Shown in pieces: positions 18,101 through 27,329 of a stretch of 64,000 bases of DNA. The DNA is taken from positions 1,288,501 through 1,352,500 of the forward strand of contig NZ_CP029553.1 in NCBI RefSeq assembly GCF_003173755.1, read 5' to 3'. Below the pieces are notes generated by a model that saw nothing but the letters and a program-made list of their open reading frames with translations, was not told the origin of the DNA and ran no database searches. The stretch comes from Methylobacterium terrae (lineage in GTDB: Bacteria > Pseudomonadota > Alphaproteobacteria > Rhizobiales > Beijerinckiaceae). The first letter of the stretch is position 1; each line of letters opens with the position of its first letter. The position numbers and the translations under genes were made by a program.

Positions 18101-18317
18101 CATCCTCGGCGTGGTGCCGCTCGCCTTCGCCACCGGCCCCGGCGCCGAGATGCGCCAGGCGCTCGGCACCGCGGTGCTGTTCGGCATGCTCGGCGCGACG
18201 ATCTTCGGCCTGTTCCTGACCCCGGTCTTCTACGTGGTGATCCGCAACGTCTCGATCCGGATCAACCGCTGGCGCGGGGTCGACGACCATCACGGCGAGC
18301 CCGAGCCGGCGCGGTAA
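15129..18317 (+). CDS. RND multidrug efflux pump, inner-membrane subunit (HAE1 type)
   Basis: A 1062-residue pump, standard AcrB/MexB length. It has TM1 at the start (FFVDRPIFASVTSIVILIIG), a large periplasmic loop (PPTVVVRASYPGANAETVA), and a second TM block with the proton-relay pair Asp409/Asp410 in GIVVDDAIVVVENVERNM. A second periplasmic loop follows, then the final TM block with AAKNAILIVEFA and the RPILMTAFAFILGVVPLA signature. Proton-driven export of drugs or hydrophobic compounds together with the upstream adaptor is expected. No outer-membrane channel gene follows; the operon closes with a strong terminator. The substrate range is not readable. Confidence 0.95.
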   Translation: MRFAHFFVDRPIFASVTSIVILIIGYVSYISLPVSQYPEIVPPTVVVRASYPGANAETVAATIATPIEQEINGVDNMLYMSSLSTNDGNMQLTVTFALGTNLDIANVLVQNRLSVAQPRLPGDVRNLGVTVRKSSPDLMMVVHVLSPDGTFDQNYLANYIYLRLRDPLLRLNGVGDITVFGGSEYALRLWLDPNKLASYQLSTTDVINALQEQNVQVASGALGAPPAPASQAFQLTVQTQGRFQDPSEFRKVIVKASDGRLVRVSDIARVELGQKDYTTKSFLNGQPAIGIGVFQRPGTNALEAAEQVQALMKTLSKDFPPGLEFKIAYNPTEFIAESVHEVYKTLGEAVVLVVVVILVFLQSWRTAIIPIIAIPVSLIGTFAVMALLGFSLNNLTLFGLVLAIGIVVDDAIVVVENVERNMAEGLSPGEAAHKTMDEVGGAVVAIALVLSAVFIPTAFIPGISGQFYRQFALTIAASTIISMFNSLTLSPALCKLLLKPHSEHHRPRFFLARFGAWAANTFNRAFDATANGYAATIRFLTGRLVPLLAMLLLYAGVIYGVLHLVRTTPTGFIPLQDQGYLLVVVQLPPGSSLERTTAVVQEVSRRSLDIDGVGNTVVIAGFDGATFTNTTNGAVMFLPLKPFKERLEKGLTAGKVLQAVLAKTAPMQEARIIAIPPPPVRGLGNAGGFKMQVQSREGSDIARLLQVSGDLIGAANRDPALTRVFTTFGNDTPQIYLDIDRTVARMLNVPLANVFSTLQVNLGGAYVNDFNTFGRIYQVRAQADAKYRMEKEDIERLKVRSSTGALVPMGTLASIRDISGPQIVQRYNLYYSIPVQGDSRPGVSSGQSLDAMEKLARQTLPDGMSFEWTEIAFQEKAVGNTAIYVFALGVLLVFLVLAAQYESWALPLSILLVVPTGVLAALAGVQFRAQDNNILTQIGLIVLIGLAAKNAILIVEFAHQIEESERRGPVAAAVEACRLRLRPILMTAFAFILGVVPLAFATGPGAEMRQALGTAVLFGMLGATIFGLFLTPVFYVVIRNVSIRINRWRGVDDHHGEPEPAR

Positions 18318-18348
18318 CGAGACCGTCGCACCCCGACCGCACGAACGA

Positions 18349-18381
18349 ATCCGGGGCCGCACACGCGGCCCCGGATTTTTT
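18349..18381 (+). terminator. Rho-independent terminator of the RND operon
   Basis: Perfect 12-bp stem (ATCCGGGGCCGC / GCGGCCCCGGAT) with an ACAC loop and a run of six T, 31 bp after the pump stop codon and before the convergent putA. Confidence 0.95.
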
Positions 18382-18403
18382 CATGACCGCGCCGGCCGGG
18401 GGA

Positions 18404-21400
18404 TCACCCCTCCATCGCGATCAGCGCGGCGTCGCCGCCCGCCGCGGCGGTGTTCACCGTCACGGTCTGCTCGGTGGCGAAGCGGGTGAGGTAGTGCGGC
18501 CCGCCCGCCTTCGGGCCGGTGCCCGAGAGGCCGTGGCCGCCGAAGGGCTGCACGCCGACCACCGCGCCGATCATGTTGCGGTTGACGTAGACGTTGCCGG
18601 TGGAGAGCCGCGACACCACCCGCTCGACCGTGGCGTCGATGCGGGAATGGACGCCGAGCGTCAGGCCGTAGCCGGTGGCCTCGATCGCATCGAGCACCCG
18701 GTCGAACTCGGCGGCCTTGTAGCGCGCGACGTGCAGGATCGGCCCGAACACCTCCTCGGTCAGGGCTTCGGGGCCGGCGATCTCGTAGATCTGCGGCGCC
18801 ACGAAGTGACCCTCGCCCGGCACCTCGCCGGTGTAGTGCGCCTTGGCGGCCCGGCGCATCGCGGCGCCGTGGCGGTCGAGGCGGGTGCGGGCCTCGGCAT
18901 CGATCACTGGGCCGACATGGGTGGCGGGGTCGCGCGGATCGCCGAGGCGCAGCTCGCGGGCGGCGCCCGCCACCATCCCGATCACCTTGTCGGCCACGTC
19001 CTCCTGCACCAGCAGCAGGCGGAGCGCCGAGCAGCGCTGGCCGGCGGAGCGGAAGGCGGAGGTCACGACGTCGTCGGCGACCTGCTCAGGCAGAGCGGTG
19101 GCGTCGACCAGCATCGCGTTGATGCCGCCGGTCTCGGCGATCAGCGGGACGATCGGCCCGTCCTTGGCGGCGAGCGCCCGATTGATGTGGCGCGCCACCT
19201 CGGTCGAGCCGGTGAAGACCACGCCGGCGACGTCCCGGTCCGCCACGAGCGCCGCCCCGACCGCGCCGTCGCCCGGAACGAGATGGAGGGCCAACGGGGC
19301 GATGCCGGCCCGGTGCAGCAGGCGCACGGCCTCGGCGGCGATCAGCGGGGTCTGCTCGGCGGGCTTTGCCACCACGGCGTTGCCGGCCATCAGCGCCGCG
19401 GCGACCTGTCCGACGAAGATCGCGAGCGGGAAGTTCCACGGCGAGATCGCCACGAACACGCCGCGGCTGCGCAGGGTGAGGCGGTTGCTCTCGCCCGTCG
19501 GACCCGGCAGCGCTTGCGGCGCACCGAAGAGCGTGCGCCCCTGCGCGGCGTAGTAGCGGCAGAAATCCACCGCCTCGCGCAGTTCCGCCACCGCGTCGTC
19601 GAGGGTCTTGCCGGCCTCCTCCTGGAGCAGGTGGACCAGCCGGCCGCGGGACGCCTCCATCGCGTCGGCGGCCCGCTCCAGCGCCGCGGCGCGCTCCTCC
19701 GGGGGAACGCGTCCCCAGGCGACCGCGCCCTTGCGGGCGGCGCGCATCGCGGCGACCGCGGTCTCGGGCGAGGCCTCGACGACGCTGCCGACCACCGTGC
19801 GGGCATCGCTCGGGCTCACCACGTCGCGGCGCGCGCCGCCCTGCGCCGCGCCGTCGATGACGGGGGCGGCCTCAGCGGGGCCTCGTGCGGCCGCCACCGC
19901 CTCGGTCAGGCGCTCCAGGGCCGCCCGGTCGCCGAACTCGACGCCGGCGGAATTGACCCGCTCCGGCGCGAACAGGTCGGCGGGGCGGCGGAGCTTGGCG
20001 TGCCGGGCCCGGTCGGGATTGCCGACGCTCTCGGCCGGACGGCGCAGCAGGCTCTCCACCGGCACCGCCGGGTCGGCGGCCTGCGAGACGAAGGACGAGT
20101 TGGCGCCGTTCTCGAGCAGCCGTCGCACCAGGTAGGCCAGCAGGTCGCGATGCCCGCCGACCGGCGCGTAGGTGCGGCAGGCCGCGCCCGGCACGCTGGC
20201 CAGCAGCCGCGCGTACAGCGCCTCGCCCATGCCGTGCAGGCGCTGGAACTCGTAGGTGCCGGGCTCCGGCCCGGCCCGCTCGACGATCGCCGCGACGGTG
20301 AGCGCGTTGTGGGTCGCGAATTGCGGGAAGAGCCGCGGCCGGTGCGCCAGCATCCGCTCGGCCGCCGCGAGGTAGCTGAGATCCGTCATGCTCTTGCGGG
20401 TGAAGACGGGATAGTCGGGAAGTCCCCGCTCCTGGGCCCGCTTCACCTCCGTGTCCCAGTACGCGCCCTTGACGAGGCGGACCATCAGCCGCCGGTCGAG
20501 GCGGGCGGCGAGGTCCGCGACGTGGTCGATGACCTCAAGGCAGCGCTTCTGGTAGGCCTGGACCGCGAGGCCGAAGCCGTCCCACCCGGCAAGCGAGGGA
20601 TCGCCGAGCACCGCCGCGATCACGTCGAGGGACAATTCAAGCCGGTCCGCCTCCTCGGCATCGACCGTGAAGTTGAGGTCGTAGCGCTTCGCCGCCTGGG
20701 CGAGCCTGAGGAGCACCGGGACCAGCTCCGCCATCACCCGGTCGCGGCCGACCGCCTCGTAGCGCGGATGCAGCGCCGAGAGCTTGACCGAGATGCCGGG
20801 ACGGTCCGGCAGCGGCCGGTTGCCGGCGGCGCGCCCGATCGCCTCGATGGCGCTCGCGTAGGATTCCGCGTAGGCGAGGGCGTCCTGCGCCGTGCGGGCG
20901 CCCTCGCCGAGCATGTCGAAGGAGTAGCGGTAGAGCCGGCCCTGTCCGCTCGCCGAGCGCTTGAGCGCCGCCTCGATCGTCTCGCCGAGCACGAAATGCC
21001 CGCCCATCACCCGCATCGCCTGGCGGGCGGCCTGGCGCACCGCCGGCAGGCCGAGGCGCTTGGCGAGGCCGGCGAGAATCCCTTCCGGCGTGTCGCCGGG
21101 CTGGATGATCCGGGCCGAGAGGCCGAGCGCCCAGGCCGAGGAGCGTACCAGCAGGGCCTCCGAGCGGGTGGCGTGCTGCTCGAAGCCGCCGAAGCGCAGC
21201 TTGTCCTCGATCAGCCGGTCGGCGGTGGCGGCGTCGGGCACCCGCAGCAGCGCCTCGGCCAGCACCATCAGGGCGAGCCCCTCCTTGGTCGAGAGCGAGT
21301 ACTCGCGCAGCATCGCCTCGACGCCGCCCAGGCCCCCCGTCTCCTGGCGGATGGCGCCGAGGAGGTCGCGGGCGAGCGCATCGACCTTCGCCTCGCGCTC

Positions 21401-21493
21401 CGGCGGGAGGCCGCCCCGCTCCAGGAAGGCGCGGGCGAGGGCGGCGTCGTCGGGAGCGTAGGGCGCGTGGAAGACGGGGAGGGGGGCGGGCAT
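18404..21493 (-). CDS. putA: Bifunctional proline dehydrogenase / P5C dehydrogenase PutA
   Basis: A 1029-residue enzyme oxidising proline to glutamate. The N-terminal half is the FAD-dependent proline dehydrogenase barrel (GISVKLSALHPRYEA, NFTVDAEEADRLELSLDV, RLVKGAYWDTEVKRAQ, FATHNALT). The C-terminal half is the NAD-dependent P5C dehydrogenase (FVAISPWNFPLAIF, VFTGSTEVARHINR, the nucleophile Cys in SAGQRCSALR, QPFGGHGLSGTGPKAGG). The protein starts directly with the alpha domain, so the ribbon-helix-helix DNA-binding domain of trifunctional PutA is missing; regulation must come from elsewhere. The divergent Lrp-type gene 127 bp away is the natural candidate. The ATG at 21493 gives the usual length for RHH-less PutA. 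Confidence 0.96.
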   Translation of the reverse strand: MPAPLPVFHAPYAPDDAALARAFLERGGLPPEREAKVDALARDLLGAIRQETGGLGGVEAMLREYSLSTKEGLALMVLAEALLRVPDAATADRLIEDKLRFGGFEQHATRSEALLVRSSAWALGLSARIIQPGDTPEGILAGLAKRLGLPAVRQAARQAMRVMGGHFVLGETIEAALKRSASGQGRLYRYSFDMLGEGARTAQDALAYAESYASAIEAIGRAAGNRPLPDRPGISVKLSALHPRYEAVGRDRVMAELVPVLLRLAQAAKRYDLNFTVDAEEADRLELSLDVIAAVLGDPSLAGWDGFGLAVQAYQKRCLEVIDHVADLAARLDRRLMVRLVKGAYWDTEVKRAQERGLPDYPVFTRKSMTDLSYLAAAERMLAHRPRLFPQFATHNALTVAAIVERAGPEPGTYEFQRLHGMGEALYARLLASVPGAACRTYAPVGGHRDLLAYLVRRLLENGANSSFVSQAADPAVPVESLLRRPAESVGNPDRARHAKLRRPADLFAPERVNSAGVEFGDRAALERLTEAVAAARGPAEAAPVIDGAAQGGARRDVVSPSDARTVVGSVVEASPETAVAAMRAARKGAVAWGRVPPEERAAALERAADAMEASRGRLVHLLQEEAGKTLDDAVAELREAVDFCRYYAAQGRTLFGAPQALPGPTGESNRLTLRSRGVFVAISPWNFPLAIFVGQVAAALMAGNAVVAKPAEQTPLIAAEAVRLLHRAGIAPLALHLVPGDGAVGAALVADRDVAGVVFTGSTEVARHINRALAAKDGPIVPLIAETGGINAMLVDATALPEQVADDVVTSAFRSAGQRCSALRLLLVQEDVADKVIGMVAGAARELRLGDPRDPATHVGPVIDAEARTRLDRHGAAMRRAAKAHYTGEVPGEGHFVAPQIYEIAGPEALTEEVFGPILHVARYKAAEFDRVLDAIEATGYGLTLGVHSRIDATVERVVSRLSTGNVYVNRNMIGAVVGVQPFGGHGLSGTGPKAGGPHYLTRFATEQTVTVNTAAAGGDAALIAMEG

Positions 21494-21620
21494 CGGGGCG
21501 GGTCCGGGCTCGTGGCGCTGATGACGATCCTCAGCGTATTCGGCCTTTCGCCGTGCTTCGATGGCGCTTATCGCGAGATGGCCGCAGGATCGGCGGCGAA
21601 AACGGGCTTTGGGCGCGAGA

Positions 21621-22085
21621 ATGACGGACGGGCTCGACCGGGTCGACCGGCAGATCCTCAGGATCCTCCAGCGCGAGGGCCGGATCCCGAACGTGGAACT
21701 CGCCGAGCGGGTCGGCCTGTCGCCGACCGCCACCGGCGAGCGCCTGCGCCGGCTGCAGAAGGACGGGATCATCACCGGGTTCGGGGCGCGGCTCGACCCG
21801 CAGCTCCTGGGCTTGAGCCTGCTCGTCTTCGTCGAGGTCTCGCTCGACAAGACCACGCCCGACGCCTTCGCGCGCTTCGCGGCGGCCGTGCGGCGCGCCC
21901 CCGAAGTCCTGGAATGCCACATGGTCGGAGGCGGGTTCGACTACCTGGTCAAGGCCCGGGTCGCCGACATGCCGGCCTACCGGCGCTTCCTCGGCGAGGG
22001 GCTTCTGGGGCTGCCGGGGGTCAACAACACCCGCACCTACGCGGTGATGGAGGAGGTGAAGAGCGACGGGGTGCTGCCGCTTTAA
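21621..22085 (+). CDS. Lrp/AsnC family regulator, probable PutR
   Basis: A 154-residue feast/famine regulator. N-terminal helix-turn-helix at residues about 5-60 (LDRVDRQILRILQREGRIPNVELAERVGLSPTATGERLRRLQ, signature IPNVELAERVGLSPT), then the RAM ligand-binding domain (LSLLVFVEVSLDK, VLECHMVGGGFDYLVKARVADM). It is divergent from putA, and this pairing matches the alphaproteobacterial PutR arrangement, in which proline makes the Lrp-like protein activate putA. That role is inferred from position. The start at 21621 fits the conserved N-terminus. Confidence 0.88.
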   Translation: MTDGLDRVDRQILRILQREGRIPNVELAERVGLSPTATGERLRRLQKDGIITGFGARLDPQLLGLSLLVFVEVSLDKTTPDAFARFAAAVRRAPEVLECHMVGGGFDYLVKARVADMPAYRRFLGEGLLGLPGVNNTRTYAVMEEVKSDGVLPL

Positions 22086-22232
22086 TCCAGCGTTCCATGC
22101 GTCCGGCGCATGATTCGCCTGCGACATAACGGAGCTTTGCAGCGGGTGCGGAGTTGGCAGAGGGCGCAGCTTGTCGCAGTCTCAGCCGACCGAGCCGCCG
22201 AAGAGCGGCCTGACGAGGACGGAGGTACGCCG

Positions 22233-22523
22233 ATGTTCAATCCGAACCGCCTGGTGAAATCTGCCTGGATCGCCGCCGAAGTCTCGCGCGAGAAATCCGA
22301 GAAGATCCTGGTCGTCGAGGCCTATATCGCGGTCAGCCCGCTCGAGGGCGGCTTCGATGCCGACCGCTACGGCCGCCTCGTCGAGGACGTGCGCCGCATC
22401 CTCGCCGACAACCCGGACATCGACCGGGCCTCGATCCTCAGCGTCCACCGCGAATCGCGCTGCGCCGCCCTGTTCCGCCGCGGGGCCTGCGAGGAGGAGC
22501 GCCAGCCCGAACTGGTGGCGTGA
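22233..22523 (+). CDS. Hypothetical protein, 96 aa
   Basis: No family recognised. A GGAGG sits eight bases before the ATG at 22233, making the short version (MFNPNRLVKSAWIAAEVS) much more likely than longer frames. The sequence is a compact alpha/beta layout (KILVVEAYIAVSPLE, DADRYGRLVEDVRRILADNPDIDRASILSV) with two Cys (in RCAALFRRGACEE) near the end. There is no signal or membrane segment. Its neighbours, the Lrp regulator and the convergent cysK, give no functional link. Confidence 0.6.
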   Translation: MFNPNRLVKSAWIAAEVSREKSEKILVVEAYIAVSPLEGGFDADRYGRLVEDVRRILADNPDIDRASILSVHRESRCAALFRRGACEEERQPELVA

Positions 22524-22566
22524 GACGCCGGTCGCGTCCCTCCGCGGGTCTTCGAACCCTCCGAGC

Positions 22567-22606
22567 GATCCCGGATTCTCGCCTCCGGCGAGCCCCGGGA
22601 CGACAT
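22567..22606. repeat. Dispersed intergenic stem-loop repeat, copy 2
   Basis: GATCCCGG ... CTCGCCTCCGGCGAG ... CCGGGACGACATCG. It is almost the exact reverse complement of the copy at 42725-42764, and related in arms to copies at 3703, 42831 and 50318. It sits between convergent genes. A second GC-rich stem-loop (GGGCGGGG/CCCCGCCC, 22634-22659) just beyond the cysK stop may serve as its terminator, although no T-run follows. Confidence 0.6.
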
Positions 22607-22665
22607 CGAGGGTGTCGGGACCGGGGTGGAAGCGGGCGGGGCCCCGAAGGACCCCGCCCGGAGCC

Positions 22666-23646
<981 letters not shown>

Positions 23647-23720
23647 GGTGTGTCTCTCCGTCGAGGATGCGTCGTCCGCGCACGGGTAGCGGAAATCCGG
23701 CGGGCCGTCGAGGTATGTCG

Positions 23721-23748
23721 ATTTATACAGTTTTTGACTGTGAATTGT
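23721..23748. promoter_or_regulatory. A+T-rich dyad upstream of cysK
   Basis: ACAGT-TTTTG-ACTGT (23727-23741) is a perfect short dyad whose flanks extend the symmetry imperfectly over TTTATACAGT and ACTGTGAATT. It stands out in an otherwise GC-rich 339-bp gap (23647-23985) between cysK and the divergent NADH dehydrogenase gene. It could bind a sulfur or iron-sulfur regulator, or be part of the cysK promoter. I see nothing else in the gap. Confidence 0.4.
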
Positions 23749-23985
23749 GCCCTCGCCCGGGTCCCGGCCCGCGTCGGCCGTCGCCGGAACAGCGTTAGAT
23801 CTTCCGGGTTGGTCGCGGCGCGCGAGCGGGGCACCGTGCCCGGGAGAGGGGGCACGAGTAGGGGGCTTTCCAGTCCGCTCCGTCAGCGTAACCTTGGGTG
23901 AGAGTGCCGGTTCGGCAAGATCCTTCGGCGAGCCCCGACCCGGCCCATTCCGTTTCCGCACGCAAGAACCGCCCGAGAGAGCCGC

Positions 23986-25372
23986 ATGTCCGAGACCCTG
24001 CATCGCACCGCCCTCGAAGCCGGCTCAGGCCCGGTGGCCGAGACGAACCGGGCGCCGTCCCCGGCCGCGGGACCGCACCGGGTGGTGATCGTCGGCGGCG
24101 GCTTCGGCGGGCTCACCACGGCGCGGGGCCTCGGGGGGGCCGAGGGCATCGAGGTCACGCTGCTCGACCGGCGCAACCACCACCTGTTCCAGCCGCTGCT
24201 CTACCAGGTCGCGACCGCGGTCATCGCGCCGGGCGAGATCGCCGAGCCGATCCGGGCGATCCTGCGCCGGGACCGCAACGTGACGGTGCTGATGGGCGAG
24301 GTCGAGGGGATCGATACGCAGGGGCGCGCCGTGATCCTGCGCGACGGCACCCGCATCCCCTACGACACCCTGGTGCTGGCGACCGGCGCCACCCACAGCT
24401 ATTTCGGCCATCCCGAATGGGAGCGCTACGCGCCGGGCCTCAAGACCCTCGACGATGCCCGCCGGATCCGCGCCCGGGTGCTGCTCGCCTTCGAGGCGGC
24501 CGAGCGCGAGGAGGACCCCGCCGCCCGCGAGCGGCTGATGACCTTCGCGGTGATCGGCGGCGGGCCGACCGGCGTCGAGATGGCGGGCGCCATCGCGGGC
24601 CTCGCCCACCACGCCCTGTCGCAGGATTTCCGCCGCATCGACCCGAAGCAGGCCCGCATCCTGCTGATCGAGGCCGCGTCCCGGGTGCTCGGCACCTTCT
24701 CGGAGGATCTCTCGGCCTACACCAAGCGGGCGCTCGAGCGGCTCGGCGTCACGGTGCTGACCGATCACGCCGTCGAGGACGTGTCGGAGCAGGGCGTCAC
24801 CGTCCAGGGCAGGCTGATCCCGGCCGCCACCGTGGTCTGGGGCGCGGGCGTGCGCGCCTCGCCGGCGGGCGAGTGGCTCGGGGTCGAGACGACGCGCCAG
24901 GGCCACGTGCCGGTCGGGCCGGACCTCGCGGTGATCGGCCGCCCGGGCGTCTACGCGCTCGGCGACCTCGCGATGCTGAAGGCCGAGGACGGCACGCCCC
25001 TTGCCGGGCCTCGCCCAGGTCGCGGACCAGCAGGGCCGCTATCTCGGCCGCTCCTTACGCGCGCGCATCCTGCACGGCAGGGCGCCGGCACCGTTCCGCT
25101 TCCGCAGCCGCGGCAACCTGGCGATCATCGGGCGCAATGCCGGCGTGGTGCAGTGGAACCACGTCAAGCTCAAGGGCGTCCTCGCCTGGATCGTGTGGGG
25201 CGTCGCCCACGTCTACCTGCTGGTCGGGTTCCAGAACCGCATCGTCGTGACCCTGCGCTGGCTCTGGGCCTACCTGAGCTTCCAGCGCGGCGCCCGCCTG
25301 ATCGCCGAACGCGACGAGGCCGTGATGGCGCTCATCCGCGGCCGCACGCCGGCCGAGCTTCCCCCACCCTGA
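23986..25372 (+). CDS. ndh: Type II NADH dehydrogenase, frameshifted at a C run
   Basis: A non-proton-pumping NADH:quinone oxidoreductase, a peripheral membrane flavoprotein. The first frame (23986 to about 25000) has the FAD motif [49 protein letters not shown], the NADH motif [16 protein letters not shown] and YALGDLAML. The rest of the family continues only in the +1 frame: [29 protein letters not shown], then a hydrophobic membrane-attachment segment ([18 protein letters not shown]). The break lies at CCCC 24997-25000, where one extra C separates the two halves. Either the gene is damaged or the run was misread; both halves are otherwise well preserved. A small membrane protein follows 22 bp after its stop. 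Confidence 0.85.
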
Positions 25373-25394
25373 GAACCCGTCAGCGAGGCCTGCC

Positions 25395-25760
25395 ATGGCA
25401 AAGCCACCCTCCGACCTTCCGCCGACCCGCACGATCGAGCCGATCGCGACGCCGCCCGATTCCGCGGCGCCGACCTCGGCCCAGCTCAAGGCCGACATCG
25501 ACAGCGGCCGCACCGGCGACAAGACGGAGGTGTTCGATCCCGGCCTCTCGCCGCTCGGCACCGACGACGAGGCCGCGGGCAACCCGCCCTCGCCCGAGCG
25601 GGTGGCGCTGGCCCGGAGGACGGAGGGCGCGGAGCGCTGGAGCGGCGGCGGCGAGACGAAGTCCTACGCCCATCACCGCCAGAACAAGGCGCTGTGGTTC
25701 TTCCTCGCCTTCATCGTGCTGGCGGCTCTGGTGTTCGCGTCGGTGGCGTGGCTGCGGTGA
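25395..25760 (+). CDS. Small single-pass membrane protein, 121 aa
   Basis: Function unknown. The first 95 residues are polar, Pro/Ala/Asp-rich and probably disordered on the cytoplasmic side. A single C-terminal membrane helix (ALWFFLAFIVLAALVFASVAWL) ends two residues before the stop, a tail-anchored topology. It starts 22 bp after the NADH dehydrogenase reading frame and is probably in the same transcript, which raises the possibility of a respiratory-chain accessory role, but nothing in the sequence shows it. Confidence 0.65.
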   Translation: MAKPPSDLPPTRTIEPIATPPDSAAPTSAQLKADIDSGRTGDKTEVFDPGLSPLGTDDEAAGNPPSPERVALARRTEGAERWSGGGETKSYAHHRQNKALWFFLAFIVLAALVFASVAWLR

Positions 25761-25838
25761 GGGCAGGGACGATCCGGGTCCCTCGACCGGGATGACAGGG
25801 CGCCGCCCTCTCGCTCGGGCGAAGCGGGGCGCTCCCCT

Positions 25839-27314
25839 TCATCGCGCCTCCCGCCGCACGAAGAACGGCGTCGGCTCCAGTTCCGCATCCTCGTGCGCCA
25901 CCATGCGGGGGAAATGCGCGTCGGCCTGCGAGACGAACAGGTCGCGCACCAGCGCCTGGGCGAGCCGCGTCGCCCCGATGCCGAGGCCCGGGATGTCGCC
26001 GGCGAGCGCCCCGTGGCTCAAGCTGACGCCCCAGTTGAAGACGTGCAGCAGGTTGAGTTCGGGCAGCTGGCCCGGCACCCGCTCCAGCATCTGCATGCCG
26101 TCGCCGAGGTAGGGGAAGCGCGCGGCCTCGGGATGGGCCTGGGCTTGCGCGGCCGGGACCCGCTCGCCCCAGGTCAGCACGGCATCCCGGAACGGCGCCA
26201 GCTCCGGCCGCCGGGTCAGGTCGATGTCGAAGCCCACCGCCACCACGGCGGCGTCGACGGCGTAGCGCCCCTCGGGCGTCTCGATCACCAGGCCGTCGGG
26301 CGCTTCCGCGATGCCGCTCCAGCCCTCGCCGAACCGCACCGAGAAGCCCGGATGGCGGGTGCAGCGCAGGACCGATTCGTGCGGCGGCGGCGTGCCCTCG
26401 CCCATCATGAAGGTCGTGAACGCCCAGCGCCACGCGTCGTCGAGGGCCGCGTAGCCGCGCAGGAAACCCGGGAAGGCGGCCCATTTCGACTTGTTGACCT
26501 GCGGGAAATGCGAGCGGCGCACGAACAAGGTCACCGCGGCGGCGCCCGCCTCCAGCGCCGTGGCGGCGTTGTCGATCGCCGAGGCCGAGGCGCCGAGCAC
26601 CGCGACCCGGCCGCCGCGGAACCGCGAGAAATCGATCGGGTCGGAGGAGTGGAACAGGCGGCCCTCGCCGCCGGCCGCGAAGGCCGGCATCCGCCGCCCG
26701 CCCGAGCCGTCGCGGCCGCAGGCCAGCACCACCTTGCGGGCGTAGACCGTCTCCGGCCCGGCCGGCCCCTCGATCGCCGCGCCGATCAGCCCGTCCGCCG
26801 GCCACAAGCAGTCGAGGCGGGTATCGTTCTCCACCGGCACGCCGACGGTGTCGCGCACGAACAGGAGGTAGCGCAGCCAGTCGAGGCGGGGGATCTTGTA
26901 GAGATCGCGCCAGCCCTCCTCTCCCGCTTGCGCCTCCCACCAGGCCCGGAAGGTGAGGGAGGGGATGCCGAGATCCGGACCCGTCAGGTGTTTGGGCGAG
27001 CGCAGGGTCTCCATCCGGGCGAAGGTACCCCACGGCCCCTCCGCCCCCCGGGGCGCCTGGTCGACGATCCGCAGGTTCGAGACTCCCTCGCGCAGGAGCG
27101 CGAAGGCGGCGGTCTGGCCGCACATGCCCGCCCCGACCACCAGGACATCGAGGGCCGGGCGCCCGTCCGGGCCCGCGACCGGCAGGGTCCAGGGTGCGGG
27201 CGGGTGATTGAGACGGGCGAGGTCGCGCCGCACCTCGGCGGCGAGCGCCGTCAGACCCTTCACGGCAGCAGCCTCCTGGTGGATATCCATGCCCGTCGCT
27301 TCCATGCCCGCCAC
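25839..27314 (-). CDS. FAD-dependent NAD(P)-binding monooxygenase-like oxidoreductase
   Basis: A 491-residue flavoprotein resembling the SidA/flavin-containing monooxygenase group. FAD motif VLVVGAGMCGQTAAFALL (residues about 55-75), then ARMETLRSPKHLTGPDLG, and a second Rossmann motif GGRVAVLGASASAIDNAATALEAG for NAD(P). VVAVGFDIDL and LNLLHVFNWGVSLSHG lie near the end. Such enzymes hydroxylate or oxidise small N- or C-substrates; the substrate is unknown. The start is uncertain: GTG at 27314 has GGAGG nine bases upstream, with in-frame ATGs at 27305 and 27290. It is divergent from the DsbA-like gene, only 15 bp between starts. Confidence 0.78.
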   Translation of the reverse strand: MAGMEATGMDIHQEAAAVKGLTALAAEVRRDLARLNHPPAPWTLPVAGPDGRPALDVLVVGAGMCGQTAAFALLREGVSNLRIVDQAPRGAEGPWGTFARMETLRSPKHLTGPDLGIPSLTFRAWWEAQAGEEGWRDLYKIPRLDWLRYLLFVRDTVGVPVENDTRLDCLWPADGLIGAAIEGPAGPETVYARKVVLACGRDGSGGRRMPAFAAGGEGRLFHSSDPIDFSRFRGGRVAVLGASASAIDNAATALEAGAAAVTLFVRRSHFPQVNKSKWAAFPGFLRGYAALDDAWRWAFTTFMMGEGTPPPHESVLRCTRHPGFSVRFGEGWSGIAEAPDGLVIETPEGRYAVDAAVVAVGFDIDLTRRPELAPFRDAVLTWGERVPAAQAQAHPEAARFPYLGDGMQMLERVPGQLPELNLLHVFNWGVSLSHGALAGDIPGLGIGATRLAQALVRDLFVSQADAHFPRMVAHEDAELEPTPFFVRREAR

Positions 27315-27329
27315 TGTCCGGAGCCTCCG

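Noticed and set aside
15003..18362. Very long antisense open frame opposite the RND pump
   Set aside because: It mirrors the pump gene codon by codon, is rich in His/Arg/Asp/Glu low-complexity sequence and matches no family; it is a consequence of GC-saturated third positions.
17729..22129. Long plus-strand open frame across the end of the RND gene and opposite putA
   Set aside because: It crosses a strong terminator, overlaps two certain genes and has no family likeness.
22634..22659. GC-rich stem-loop after cysK as a terminator
   Set aside because: The 8-bp stem is clear but no T-run follows on either strand, so it is mentioned only within the neighbouring repeat entry.
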